DNA of 64,000 nt from Pachyseris speciosa (Eukaryota; Cnidaria; Anthozoa; Scleractinia; Pachyseridae), in contig JAEMWC010000165.1 in assembly GCA_016490735.1 (NCBI GenBank), positions 212,501 through 276,500 on the forward strand, in the 5' to 3' direction. The notes under the pieces were generated by a model. That model had not been told where the DNA came from and ran no database searches. It saw nothing but the letters and a program-made list of their open reading frames with translations. Both the position numbers and the translations under genes were made by a program. Shown one piece after another: positions 1 through 10,741 of this stretch; position 1 is the first letter of the stretch, and every line of letters begins with the position of its first letter.

Positions 1-4
1 TATA

Positions 5-40
<36 letters not shown>

Positions 41-767
41 TGTATGTATGTATGTATATGTAGAAAGAAAGTATGTGGAGACGGACTAGATCAAACACAT
101 ATATTTGTTTTACAATACGCCATTTGATTTCATAATTAACTTTTCTGTCCTTCAGGCTCCATATGGCGTATTGTAAAACAAGCAAGATCGTATTCAAACA
201 TTAACAAAAAATGTAATCTGTGTCTGTGGGAGAAGTACTTCATTATTTGTAAACTGGATATGGCTACCTTCAACAACAGAAATGAACTGACATCAATCTG
301 TAGACATTCGGAAAAATTTCTATTGAATACTGTATTTGCTTAAACCAATTGTATCTTGACACGTCACGATAGAAGGTATTGTTCCTACTCTTCAAATGTG
401 TATATCTTGTATGTATTCGTTATTCTCGGGCAGTTGCCTGATGATTGTTTCGAGAGAAGCATGAAACTCGGAGTAGCAAATATATGCGTTTGATCTAGTC
501 CGTCTCCACATACTTTCTTTCTATACAAAGGTCTGGTTTATCCATTGAGCACTTTCATAGCAGATGAAGAGTTCAATTTTTCCTCTACTAGTTATATATA
601 TATTATATAACTTCACAGGAGTTCAGGCTTCATGAGTAATCATCGTTTTATTGCGACAGTGCTATTTCATATGGTTCAAATCGTTGAAGTTGCCTGATGA
701 GTGTGGTCATATAATTTTGAACCATATGAAACAGCACTGTCGCAATAAAACGAAGATTACTCCTGAA

Positions 768-825
<58 letters not shown>

Positions 826-1221
826 TATCACAAATGAAGATAACCCACATGTTTTGTTCCACACCTATATTTGGACCACATAAAGTGGTCTTCATGAAGA
901 TTAACTGTTTGTGACCGATGCTTGTGAAGAGTTATATCTGTCTGAATTCGCAAGAACGTACCCGCAGAAATTTGGAGCCGTTTGACCGGAATGGGTCCAA
1001 AACTGGCGTTTTTTGCATCGGACGAGCCCGGCAATCACTCCACAGCACTGAGAGGGAGGCAATGAGAGAGTGAGAGAGGAGGAGGGGCGCAGGAGGAGAG
1101 AAAAAAGCACTAACCACTCTTTTAGTCTTTATAATGGCTACTTTGGAGATAGTTTTTGAACGAGAAAAAACCGCACCAAGAAGAGCTGCATTCGCGCAGG
1201 TACGTTTTGGCAAATCCAGAC

Positions 1222-1278
<57 letters not shown>

Positions 1279-1352
1279 GTAACAAAATCTCTGGACTCCT
1301 CAGTTATCTACGCCAATCTTAGGTGTAACTGAAACGTTTCATCCATTTGCAG
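1..1352. repeat. Repeat-rich 5' flank/intron with two foldback elements and TA microsatellites
   Basis: No coding exon was recognised here. It starts with a (TATG)n tract. An inverted repeat pairs about 61-106 with 480-525 (both carry GAGACGGACTAGATC or its complement) and encloses a second inverted pair near 115-135/160-182. A second foldback pairs about 640-690 with 717-775. Pure (TA)n tracts lie at about 771-823 and 1224-1276. These are typical of short non-autonomous DNA elements. The long Tyr-Ile ORFs here are only translations of TA repeats. Confidence 0.6.
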
Positions 1353-1478
1353 GTAAAGGTGCTGTTTCAAATAAACTATCCCCAGGCGCGGTTGGTGGCC
1401 TTGTTGCGGAGTAATGATTTTGGCACTACTAATCATATGCTTAATGGTGTGGAACTACCTAGAGAGACAGAAGCGAAG
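1353..1478 (+). CDS. RTK exon: transmembrane and juxtamembrane segment, with an apparent frame break
   Basis: A TTTGCAG acceptor precedes position 1353. The first part reads ...[10 protein letters not shown] in one frame. The rest reads [17 protein letters not shown] followed by the basic stop-transfer stretch ERQKR in another frame, changing near 1410. Together they look like one transmembrane helix and juxtamembrane segment. The exon ends ...AAGCGAAG before GT at 1479, and its phase fits the next exon exactly, giving Arg-Ser across the junction. Either there is an indel (decay or assembly error) or the exon starts at an internal acceptor near 1385. Confidence 0.5.
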
Positions 1479-4400
1479 GTCAAAGAAAGAATAAGTGAAA
1501 CTACTTTACTGCCTAAAACTCTTGGCAAAGGAATGGAACTACTTTGTTATATCAAAATGTAGCTTCAAGATGACGTATTGTCCCATATCAGAAGTACATC
1601 CGGTTGCATCATGTAATTCCAACAACGGGCCGGGTTACTCATCAAACCTTTCCCACTATTCAGTCTTGTCGTTGTATAATTCCTGCGGCCGAGAAAGCGT
1701 GCGGTAACTTCATAGGTATTAATGACTATCATCAAGTTCGTGAAATGTTTCTTGCATAACCTCAAGAACTTGAATAACCAATTCTAAATTGAGTTGCAGT
1801 TGGTACGTTCACATCAAATCATATTAATGTGTCCATACATTTCTCCAGTAAAAATGCACTTATGATTGATGAATGGGAAGTAGATGGAGACTTACTGTCA
1901 TTAGAGGAGGAGCTTGGAGAGGGGGCCTTTGGGAAGGTGTACAAGGGTTTCCTCAAGGAAGTAAATACATTATCACAGAAACTGTCAGGGATGCATCCAG
2001 TCAACGCACTAACAAAAAATACCATCAAGCAAACTAAAGGTTGCACTGTAGCGGTGAAAATGCTACACGGTGAGTTGGAATTAGTGCACGTGAAATATGT
2101 ATTTTGAAATGCGAGTTTTGTTTCCGGTAATTACTTGTAGTCACATACACGATATTGATGCCATTTCTTTGCTAGATTTGCTTGCTTACGTTCCTTGATC
2201 ATCCACAAAATTTCGGTGATTCCTTACAAGATCCTGAATTTCATTGAAGTTAAATCAATTAAACCATTTATGCAGTTCATACAATGTAATTATTCATAAA
2301 ACAATTTGATTGGGTAACTGATATACGTGTCTCTGTTAATTGCATGGAGCATGATGGCATATTACCAAGTAGTCTCCTATCAGATGCAAGTAGGAGGGAT
2401 CACTGGTACTTTCTATTTTTCCTCCACTGTTAATTCCGGCCTCCTTACCATTCAGCGCCAACACTATCTCCTAAGTTACCTTTCAAGCTTTACTCTGCCT
2501 CCCCAGTTCCGGCCAAATATCTTCTAAGTTGATTTTCCATGTGGCAGAGTTTTTGTGCCCCATCTTTGCTCGATCAAGACACTATCATATACTTCTAATT
2601 TCAAGTGATATTTGAGACAAACGTCACGCTAGTGGCCATTTTCACGGCAGCAAAGGTTAGTTTGCTTGCGGATGCTCTTATTCACGCTTCATGATCAGTA
2701 AACGAGCACGATGCTAGTAGTCCCCAGCCCAATTCGAAGAGTAAAAATGGAGCGAGATGAAAAGAGCGTTTACCACATAATTCAAAAACGACTGTACAAT
2801 TTCTGGTGTAAATGTGACAATTGTCCACTGTTGGTAAAACACAGGTATGGCGGACAATGAACAACGGAGAGAATTTCTTGAAGAAATTCAGCTGATGAAA
2901 GCCGTCGGGTCACACAAGAATATCGTTAACATGGTTGGCTGCTGCACTGTGGAAGAGCCGATGTTTTTGTTAACGGAATATATTCCGTACGGTGATCTCC
3001 TACATTATCTCAGAAAACGCCGAGGAAAGGTATGTGGAAGATAACTGATAACCTAGGCCCGGTTTCATCAGACAAGTTGCATGCAAGTTGGTACATTGGC
3101 CGCCGCAAAGTGATTCGACAGCTAGTCTTCAAATCCGTTCAACATTTAACATCTGACGTTGAACGGACGAGGCCTTATCCGAAACATGGTTCGTAATCTA
3201 GGAAATATCAAGCGCTTTCTGAAAACGTCCTCACAAAAATGTGGTAACCTCTATACATTAACTTATTTGATATAAAAAGCTGAAACATCTTTTAGTAAAA
3301 ATTATCATTTTCACCTTCACCTTGCGCCCTTAAAGAATGCTTTCCATTCGACTTGTTGACTTCTTAACAATTTGGAAAAAATTGTTAAAATTACTCTTCA
3401 AAGCTTTCCTAAGAGCAAACAATAAACAACAGCATTTGTTAGCAACCCTTTCCTGGATCAACGTTTTTAGCGAGTTTTGAGCGTTTCCTTGGAAATGGCA
3501 GCTTCCTACCATCAACATCGAATAGGATTTCGGGGAAAAGTTGGGGGTGGGGGGGGGGGGCGATTTGGTGGTTAGGAGGACTTTAATTTGGTAATGTAAT
3601 GCTGTTGACGACAGGTTATATGTGAGACTTTCAAAAGTATCGGTCTTACATTTTGCAATCGATCCTTTGGTGAACTACTATATTGTTCTTTAAACAAGTA
3701 AAAGAATATCTTGGAGATGAGTCTAGAGGACCTTATCGATCCACTTATTGTGAGACGTACGTAATTGATGGACGAAAGTCGGAAGGGATATCGATAAAGG
3801 TACCATTCACCAGTACAGTTGTACAAATTGAATATCAAGGCTTTCCCTAAAGGTGTTGAGCATTAATTCATGAGCTGCCTAATAAATAGACCTTTTTAGT
3901 TTGTACATTTTGTTTTCATGTAGATCATGCGATGTTCCCAAGGGAATTTGCCTTTTGTCTTTTCAAAGAAAGAGTTCTCTTGGGTAACATAACATCACCT
4001 ACATTGGGAAAAACAAAACATACAAGCTAAAGAGGTCCATTGATGGCAGGGGAAAGCGTATTGGTTGTGAATTCATGTTCTGACAGAAACATGAAAAATA
4101 TACAGTTGGCCCAATGAAATAAGGCTTGTTGTACTGGCTACAGCATTATTGAAGTTGCGTTTTTATTATGCCCTACAATTATTTGGATAATAGAAGTATT
4201 AGCCAGACGTTTTTGAGAGACGCAGCGTAGTTATTAGTTTGAATACAGCATTGAGATGGATTAACTGTGGTCTTAACTGTCTACCTTCTAAAGGCAACAA
4301 GAAGTGATCACATCTATGTTAACACCCCTGATGCTCCAAAAGCTGACGACAGAGACATTCAAATTATCTCGTTCACTCAAAAGCAAAACGAGAAGGAACA

Positions 4401-7400
4401 CCTTGGAACAGAAAACAAAGGAATGGCCGAGGATGATTGGGATAAAGACAGCGAGCAAGGTGAAGATGGCCTTACCCAAGGAGATCTTTTGTCATTTGCC
4501 TGGCAGATCAGCCAGGGAATGGTAAGAACGCTGCTCTCTCTTTATAGTCTCCGGTGCTTGCATCTCTCCTGTAGAGGCGTTATTAAAAACAAAGTTCACT
4601 ACATAAAGGGGGCATTTAAAGAGAACACGGCCCGTGTAAGAGTTTCAGTTATATACATATCAGTGCACATATTGTTTTTGTTAGCACACACGGCGTTTAA
4701 CACATTGCTGGTCTTAGCGGCTGCCTCTCTTGAGAGTCGTGGGAGAGCTTTCTACGGCAACTCTCTACACTTGGACGAAACAAGCGAGTGAGCTAAAAAT
4801 ATTCGGGTGGGATTTGTGATCTATTCCAAAGTGCAATTGGTGCGTTCTTTTGTCAACTGCAGATAAACAAGTCGAGAAATTTTGCTCGAAAGCGAAAAGC
4901 TGCTGCTTGTTTCTTGCTCATGTTATGTTTGAAGAAGAAGAAGGAACCACGTTGCTTGGCCCACTGCACTTTTACAGGAACTACTAACTGTTTATTGTAT
5001 ATATTTTGAATTTTCATTCTTAATATACTTTTTCCCCAATTAGCTCCTTGTCATTTAGGAGCTAGATTAATTGACACGTAAATAAAGTATCATCATCATC
5101 ATCATGGCAAAACCAGGTGATGCAACCTGAGAATTATTTTTTCTTGTCAGGAGTATCTTGCGAAGAAGGGTTTCGTGCATCGTGACTTGGCAGCTCGCAA
5201 CGTTCTTGTTGGTGAGCACAAGGTTGCAAAAGTTGCGGACTTTGGCCTAACACGTCACGTGTACGAAGAAAAAGTCTATCACGCAAAACGAAGCAGGAAA
5301 CTCCCCTTGAAGTGGATGTCTATTGAAGCTATCTTTGATCAGACATTCACAACTCAGAGCGACGTGTAAGTAAAAAACTATCTCGTTAAACCAAACTCTA
5401 TTTTTTATTGTTATTATTAATACAGTAACCACTAAGCCTACCTTCGCTGTTATTTCATGGTAGCAACTACGATCTCACAGATCCATGAAACTTTTCATGT
5501 AAAACGCAGTCATATTGTATGATTTGATGATTTGATGATTTGTTTGTGCGTAAAACTTGTCTCAATATCCGGAAAAAAAGGAAATATCAAAATGTTTAAC
5601 TTCAATAGCAGGTGGAAAAATGCACATTATTAGGAGAATATATCTATAGTTTGTTGTATTAACAATCTTATCAAATATGACGATTTTGACTCCAAGAAAT
5701 ATATATTTGACTCGATTAATTCAATACCGAGCTCTCACATTGTCTCTCTGTCTAATCCGATAAATATTCCAGCGAAATGACGCAAAAGCACTCTACGCTG
5801 AAAGGTCTTTGAAACCAGCACGTCAGAGTGTTAATTAATAATATTACCATATTTCAATGCAAGCGATTTTTGGCTCATTACCGTGTTCTACGGACGCCGA
5901 GTTTAATCGCAAGCGTTCACATGCTGCAATAGTGAGAGACCTATTGCGCGTTCGTCGAACGATCGTTTTTACAAAAGACACGCGCATTGCTCATTGATCG
6001 TACCAAAAATACAAATGGCTCGCCATATCTAAAGAACGCGCAACAATCCAATTTATCAAAAAACGTGTGGCAAGGTTATTCACCAATAATTTTTGCTTGT
6101 TCACTGACAGGTGGGCTTTTGGTGTTCTTCTGTGGGAGTTGGTCACGTTGGGTAAGTTTCAGCTGCTGTAATGGCAATGATGACTTTTATTTCGTCATGA
6201 CCAGATTGGTTTAATTCTTTTCTGTGTGTGTGTGTGTTGTTGTTGTTGTTGTTGGTGTTGCTTCTCTTTGTTTTGGTTTTTCTTCTGTTACAGCCAATGT
6301 ACTTTGTCTAATTACATGAACATTTATGTCTAACTTCTTTCACAATTGAATTTTAACTTAGGCGGCACGCCATACCCAACAATAAACAACAGAGAGTTGC
6401 TTCGTCTTCTGAAGGAAGGGTATCGAATGGAGAAACCAGACATTTGCAATGACGAAATGTAAGCAGTTCCATTAAATTAATGCTGAACATCATACAAAAA
6501 TCAGCACTGATGGAATAAAAAAAAAAGTCCTTAACGGTTGATATAAACGCTGCACTTTATTTAATGACCTTGACCTAGTGAATAAGTGAATGAGGATACA
6601 CTGATGACTGCAACAGCAAGGGTGGTCTTTATAATTAGTAAATAAACCCGTTTCGGTGGCTGGAATATCGGAGACCAAACAAAGTCATTATCCTCCGATA
6701 CACCAGCAAGCCGGAAAGGGGTTTATTTATTTTATAACCCTCGGATTAATTTTCATTTCGCGGAGAGACGGTTGAAAGTTGAAAATGTTGAAAAAAGTGA
6801 TCTGACGACAGTTGCAAATGGCGTAAACAACTGCATTGATTGGCTGACTATTTTATTTGCTCCTGATTGAATCCAGATGTAAACAGTTGAGAATTACTTT
6901 CTTTTCTTCATTGCATTTACACAAATGCATAGCTTCCACACAGAACTTATGACCTTTCCATACAAACAACATGCCATTTTTGTTACAAATTACACCTTCA
7001 TGATGCTACAAATTTATGTTTAGAATACAAACAAAAGCCATCAATACGTCACAAAACACAGTTCGCCCTTTTCACGTTTAAAATTTTTTTGTAGTACGTC
7101 TTTGCAATTGACGGTTATGTTTCGAACTTAAGTTAATTTTGGCCTCAAATTCCGATATGTTAGAACACACTCGATTTCTTCGACATTTCCACAATTAAAG
7201 TTATGCAATCACTAGAAATAAAGTAGTTCAGTAAGGATCTTGTCTTACTAAAATGCACACTATGATGTCTTCTAAAGAAAGATGGATTATCCGCCATGTC
7301 TAACCAAATGCCAATACCCTTGAAAATATTGTCAAAAGATTCTTATAATGAGGACATAGAGTTAAGAATTGATAGTCTGGATGAACTTTGTTTTTCCACA

Positions 7401-8115
7401 TGCACAGGCCAGGGTTTTTTAGTACTCCGCATTCTCCAGATCCTTTTTAAGCATTTGCATTGATAAGGGTATGTCAGCATAAAATGCCCTTTTCTGTTTT
7501 TGTTCAAGGTAAACGAAATTTTACATATAACTGTTTAGTTCTGTTTAGGAACGCTGTAAATGATCAAAATCTATAAATTCGGTTTACATATATTTTTTGG
7601 CAAACAGTTTATTTAATTATATATATTCAACTTTGTTTCTTAGCTACGAGATGATGACACAATGCTGGATGGAATCACCTGACAAACGACCAAACTTTAC
7701 ACAGATACGAGAGAATTTGGAGACTATGATGCAAATCGATAATCCGTACCTGGACTTCAGTGCATTGAATGAATCAAGAGATTATTACAACGTTCCCTCT
7801 TTCAACAGTCTTGAGGAAGAAGCCTCTGACGATGAAATACTGGACAAAGGTGAAGCTGACGATTTTCAAGAGCAAGGCGGTGTGGCTAACAAAGGTGAAG
7901 AAAAACTTGGAGATGACCCTAGCAGGAACGAACTTTATTCAATGTCGCAGGCCTTTAAGAGGCTTGACAAGGTTGACAATAATCCTTTCTCGTCCACCTT
8001 TGATAACAACAATCTCCATGGTGACGACTTTCGCGATCTGAAAGACGTGAAGGTGCACCTTGAGGCCATTGAGATGTCTTTATACCGCCCGGGTAACAGG
8101 GCGATTGTCCTCTAG
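1353..8115 (+). CDS. Receptor tyrosine kinase, 3' half (transmembrane to C terminus), 8 exons
   Basis: A transmembrane receptor that phosphorylates tyrosines after ligand binding; the extracellular part lies upstream of the window. Exons: 1353-1478, 1849-2069, 2845-3029, 4294-4521, 5151-5365, 6111-6151, 6362-6458, 7644-8115. All join in phase with GT/AG borders; exons 2-8 give 485 codons plus stop. Visible motifs in order: glycine loop [15 protein letters not shown] with the ATP-binding lysine, helix-C region [10 protein letters not shown], a kinase insert, catalytic loop [28 protein letters not shown], and the CW...RP end of the kinase lobe. A roughly 120-residue acidic tail follows. HRDLAARN is the receptor-type tyrosine kinase signature. 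The first exon shows a frame conflict (see its own entry). The subfamily (FGFR/VEGFR-like split kinase) is inferred only. Confidence 0.9.
1849..2069 (+). CDS. RTK exon: N-lobe with glycine-rich loop and VAVK lysine
   Basis: Encodes the juxtamembrane end and start of the kinase domain: [17 protein letters not shown], a roughly 25-residue insertion between strands, then VAVKML. Acceptor TTCTCCAG precedes it and donor GTGAGT follows. Confidence 0.88.
2845..3029 (+). CDS. RTK exon: helix C to hinge
   Basis: Encodes [26 protein letters not shown] and the hinge [15 protein letters not shown]. The glutamate of helix C is present. Acceptor ACACAG precedes it and donor GTATGT follows; the phase agrees with both neighbours. 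Confidence 0.9.
4294..4521 (+). CDS. RTK exon: acidic kinase insert
   Basis: Encodes about 76 mostly hydrophilic residues (IYVNTPDAP..., [13 protein letters not shown]) and ends with [12 protein letters not shown], the start of helix E. A long kinase insert at this position marks split-kinase receptors (PDGFR/VEGFR/FGFR style). The YVNT tyrosine could serve as a docking site; this is inference. Confidence 0.85.
4980..5105 (+). mobile_element. 3' end of a truncated LINE with an (ATC)n tail
   Basis: A short 3'-UTR-like stretch ends in GTAAATAAAGTATC followed by ATCATCATC. Cnidarian CR1/L2-type LINEs commonly end in such a short tandem-repeat tail. No coding part is present. The 5' limit is a guess. 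Confidence 0.4.
5151..5365 (+). CDS. RTK exon: catalytic and activation loops
   Basis: Encodes [29 protein letters not shown] and [22 protein letters not shown]. All catalytic residues (HRD aspartate, asparagine, DFG aspartate) are intact. Acceptor TTGTCAG, donor GTAAGT. Confidence 0.93.
6111..6151 (+). CDS. RTK micro-exon (41 nt): [14 protein letters not shown]
   Basis: This very short exon carries the conserved helix F sequence after DV. Acceptor CTGACAG and donor GTAAGT; the phase is correct on both sides, so it is real despite its size. Confidence 0.88.
6362..6458 (+). CDS. RTK exon: [12 protein letters not shown]
   Basis: Encodes the helix F/G region including GTPYP and the [14 protein letters not shown] stretch. 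Acceptor AACTTAG, donor GTAAGC. Confidence 0.9.
7644..8115 (+). CDS. RTK last exon: end of kinase and C-terminal tail
   Basis: Starts in phase after a TTTCTTAG acceptor with [20 protein letters not shown], the invariant Trp...Arg end of kinases. An acidic tail with tyrosines ([21 protein letters not shown]) follows, ending at TAG 8115. Tail tyrosines may be autophosphorylation sites (inference). Confidence 0.92.
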
Positions 8116-8744
8116 GTAGCGAAAACAGCCACTCGAAGAAAAAGAAAACCGCTAGAACTGAGTTTTCCTCGGAAAAGAGCAAAACGTGTAGTTAAACTCA
8201 TATTAGTAGGTTTCAAGAAACAGAAAACATGAAAGTGATTTTGACAGTTACTACTCATTTAGAAACAAGGATAGGAGTTTGAGTTGGGAAAGGTTAACTT
8301 GTTGGACCATTGTTCGCAATCTCTCGGGCCAGCTATGCCGTTACAATCCTTTCTAACTTTTTGTATCGAGTATTTCTATCTATTTTATTTACTCTCACTT
8401 GTAGCGTAGCTTAGTCTACAGACCTTTATGTACTGACTAACAGCTTCCAACCACCCAACTCGGTACTATTTGTTACTGCTTTGTATTATTACTCTATATA
8501 TCGCATGATCACACTGTTCCTCATATCTCCAGTGCTGTGCTTCGAGTTTTGTATAACGTTTGCTAGAGCAAGCATCTGGTTTTACGATTTCTGCAGCTTT
8601 CGTGACAAAAGCAAATTGATTTTTTATTGTAATTGTACACGTACAATACGTGTTCATAGACAGCATTTTACTGAACGCTCAATGTGTGAGGATCGTCATT
8701 TTTTAGCACTTCCTTCTTTTACGTTTTACATATGTTACTCACCA

Positions 8745-8750
8745 AATAAA
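8745..8750 (+). promoter_or_regulatory. Poly-A signal of the RTK gene
   Basis: AATAAA about 630 bases after the stop codon, the only good candidate before the next repeats. Confidence 0.6.
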
Positions 8751-8759
8751 GTCTTAAAT

Positions 8760-9634
8760 ACGAACGATTAGTCCATCTGCATGCTTTAATGTTGATAAAG
8801 GTTCAATATTGGTCGCACTGAACTATTAGAGGCTAACCAATTTCAAATAAATTAGTTATCATGAGTTTTTTTGGATCAACTCAAGTTACGGTCAGAAAAA
8901 CGCTTTACTAGTTCAACCAGTTTTAATTGAAAATGCTAAAGTTCGTGCTTTGCCGTCTTTCCCACCCGATTTGGCATTTTATGGGCAAACTGGGTTGTTT
9001 TATGCTCAAGGTGGATTTTTTCACAAAACTGTGTACTTTGCTTAATTAAATTGAACCTGGCAGTAAACAACAAATTAAACATAGGGCGGACGTCAGATTC
9101 ATCCTTTGGTAGATTAAATAGATATAAAATAATTAACAAGTATTCACCGAAGTGGAGGTGAATAGTGGTGGATATTTGCCGAGCCGAGAAGCGGCGAGGT
9201 AAATATCAACCACTTCCGCCAACACTGAGGTGAATAATTGCTTTAGTAGTACCGCACATGCTGAATAATTAGCGGACCAAAGCATTATTTTATGTGTGAC
9301 AATATACCGACAAGCGGTCGGAAATTGGAAAATCTCGCGCGCCGGCTGCTCGGAGGTGAATAGTACTTGCTAATCACCTCCGAGTTAACCAATCAGAGCA
9401 CGCGAAAAGCACTATTCACTTGTGTGGTATATACTAACTTGAGATATTGTTAGCGTTAAACATTTGCCCAGTCATTCATTCATTCATTCATTCATTCATT
9501 CATTCATTCATTCATTCATTCGCCTTTACAACTGGCACCTGAAAGTAAAATAAGACCTTGGATTAGCTTTGAGGGATTTTGGAACGCTCTTTTTCTTTTT
9601 TCGTTGTAAACTTACAGCTATCTATTTCCAAGCA
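8760..9634. repeat. Intergenic repeats: palindromic host repeat and (ATTC)n tract
   Basis: About 9130-9435 is an internally repetitive element. GGAGGTGAATAGT and its complement recur several times (for example GGTGAATAGTACTTGC and ACTATTCACTTGTGTGG), as in short non-autonomous repeats. About 9473-9522 is an (ATTC)n microsatellite. No gene was seen. Confidence 0.5.
9629..9634. repeat. Left target-site duplication of Mav1 (CAAGCA)
   Basis: CAAGCA directly abuts the left terminal repeat and recurs exactly at 28819-28824 directly after the right terminal repeat. Mavericks make 5-6-bp duplications. Confidence 0.95.
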
Positions 9635-10019
9635 AGTAGTATAGTGTTTGGGGGTACCAGATCAAAAATGGGGTGTTTTAGCAAAATGATCTCGTATTTT
9701 GGAAAAACTATAGTTGTTCAATCTGATGGAACCAAGGTCAGCACTTTGGTCTCGTATTCTGGAATATATAGTTATTTAATTTGATGGAATATATAGTTAT
9801 TTAATTTGATGGAATATATAGTTATTTAATTTGATGGAATATATAGTTATTTAATTTGATGGAATCTATAGTTGTTCAATCTGATGGAATCTATAGTTGT
9901 TCAATCTGATGGAACCAAGGTCAGCACACTTCATCTATAGTTTATTATAATGCGTGACATTCTCGGAAAAATCACCAAGCGTGACATTCTCGGAAAACAG
10001 GGAATGAGTCATCGCCTAT
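9635..10019 (+). repeat. Mav1 left terminal inverted repeat (385 bp)
   Basis: Matches the complement of 28434-28818 throughout, as read by eye. It contains a 25-bp tandem array (GGAATATATAGTTATTTAAT... four copies, then two copies of a variant with TCTATAGTTGTTCAAT) and a duplicated GCGTGACATTCTCGGAAAA box near the inner end. The copy number matches the other TIR. Confidence 0.95.
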
Positions 10020-10741
10020 AGCTGCAGAAAAAAAATAGCAAAACTGGTGGCCACCAGAACCTCTCATGAGGGACTTAATTTGGAATTTGAATCACCACCC
10101 GTCCCTCATGAGAGGTTTTTTTGTTTTGTTTTTTTGAATTCCCACCTCCACACCACCAGAGCACTATCATTTATGTCTTTCCCACCTCCACTCCGCTCTG
10201 GCCCTATCAGACCCTCTTGGGCCAATTATTTGTTTATTTGTTTTTTTCACCCTCCGGCTTGAGATTGAACCGGCACTTCTGTCAAAGCCTAAGCTTCCAC
10301 TATAGCTCTACCCAACAATCCGACACCATCTAAGGGTGATTTTTTATTTTTCATTTTTTATTTTTCATTTTTTTTTATTTTTCATTTTTTTTATTTTTCA
10401 TTTTTTATTATTTCAACCCATGGAATAACGGCGGGGGTTTTTCATTATTCCACGGGGTGGCTTGTATACATTTCGCTAACGAAAGGCCCCCGCTTTTTCC
10501 AATCGTTAGTATACTCTGCATACAAGCCACTCTTTATCTGTGTGAAACAACCCTTATATATTCGTTTGTATTTTCATTTTTATGCTTGTGGTACATAAAT
10601 GAAATTTACAAAGATAAAAAATAATACGCATGTGTAAAAAGCGAAAAATCTGACGTAGTTTGATGACTCATTCGAAAGGGAAACCCCCAAAGAGGGCAGT
10701 ATTTTAAAACTCACAAAAATCATATGGCGTGACGTCAACAG
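10020..10741. other. Mav1 subterminal non-coding block shared with Mav2
   Basis: No gene was seen. The block carries CTCATGAGAGG/CCTCTCATGAGG inverted copies, a T/ATTTTTC-rich tract near 10340-10410, and a stretch around GCTAACGAAAGGCCCCCG. From about 10022 to 10697 it matches the complement of about 42905-43541 in Mav2, including GAAAGGGAAACCCCC and GCAAAACTGGTGG. It may be a regulatory or replication region, or a separate short mobile element carried by both. Confidence 0.6.

Larger units (their letters stand above)
2070..7643 (+). other. RTK introns without recognised genes
   Basis: Introns 2070-2844, 3030-4293, 4522-5150, 5366-6110 and 6459-7643 hold no exon that I can support. Seen in them: a palindrome CCGTTCAAC/GTTGAACGG near 3147-3172, a G-run near 3545, a GTTGTT microsatellite near 6235, and a LINE 3' end (separate entry). 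Otherwise A/T-rich unique-looking sequence. Confidence 0.6.

Noticed and set aside
651..1322. ORFs with long Ile-Tyr repeats
   Set aside because: Translations of (TA)n microsatellites on both strands; no coding evidence.
9781..9900. Tandem 25-bp units as a CRISPR array
   Set aside because: Units are head-to-tail without unique spacers, lie in a transposon TIR and recur identically at the other end; the DNA is animal.
10047..10333. Short plus-strand ORFs in the Mav1 subterminal block
   Set aside because: Low-complexity Pro/Phe-rich translations of a non-coding block; the matching Mav2 block has no equivalent frame.
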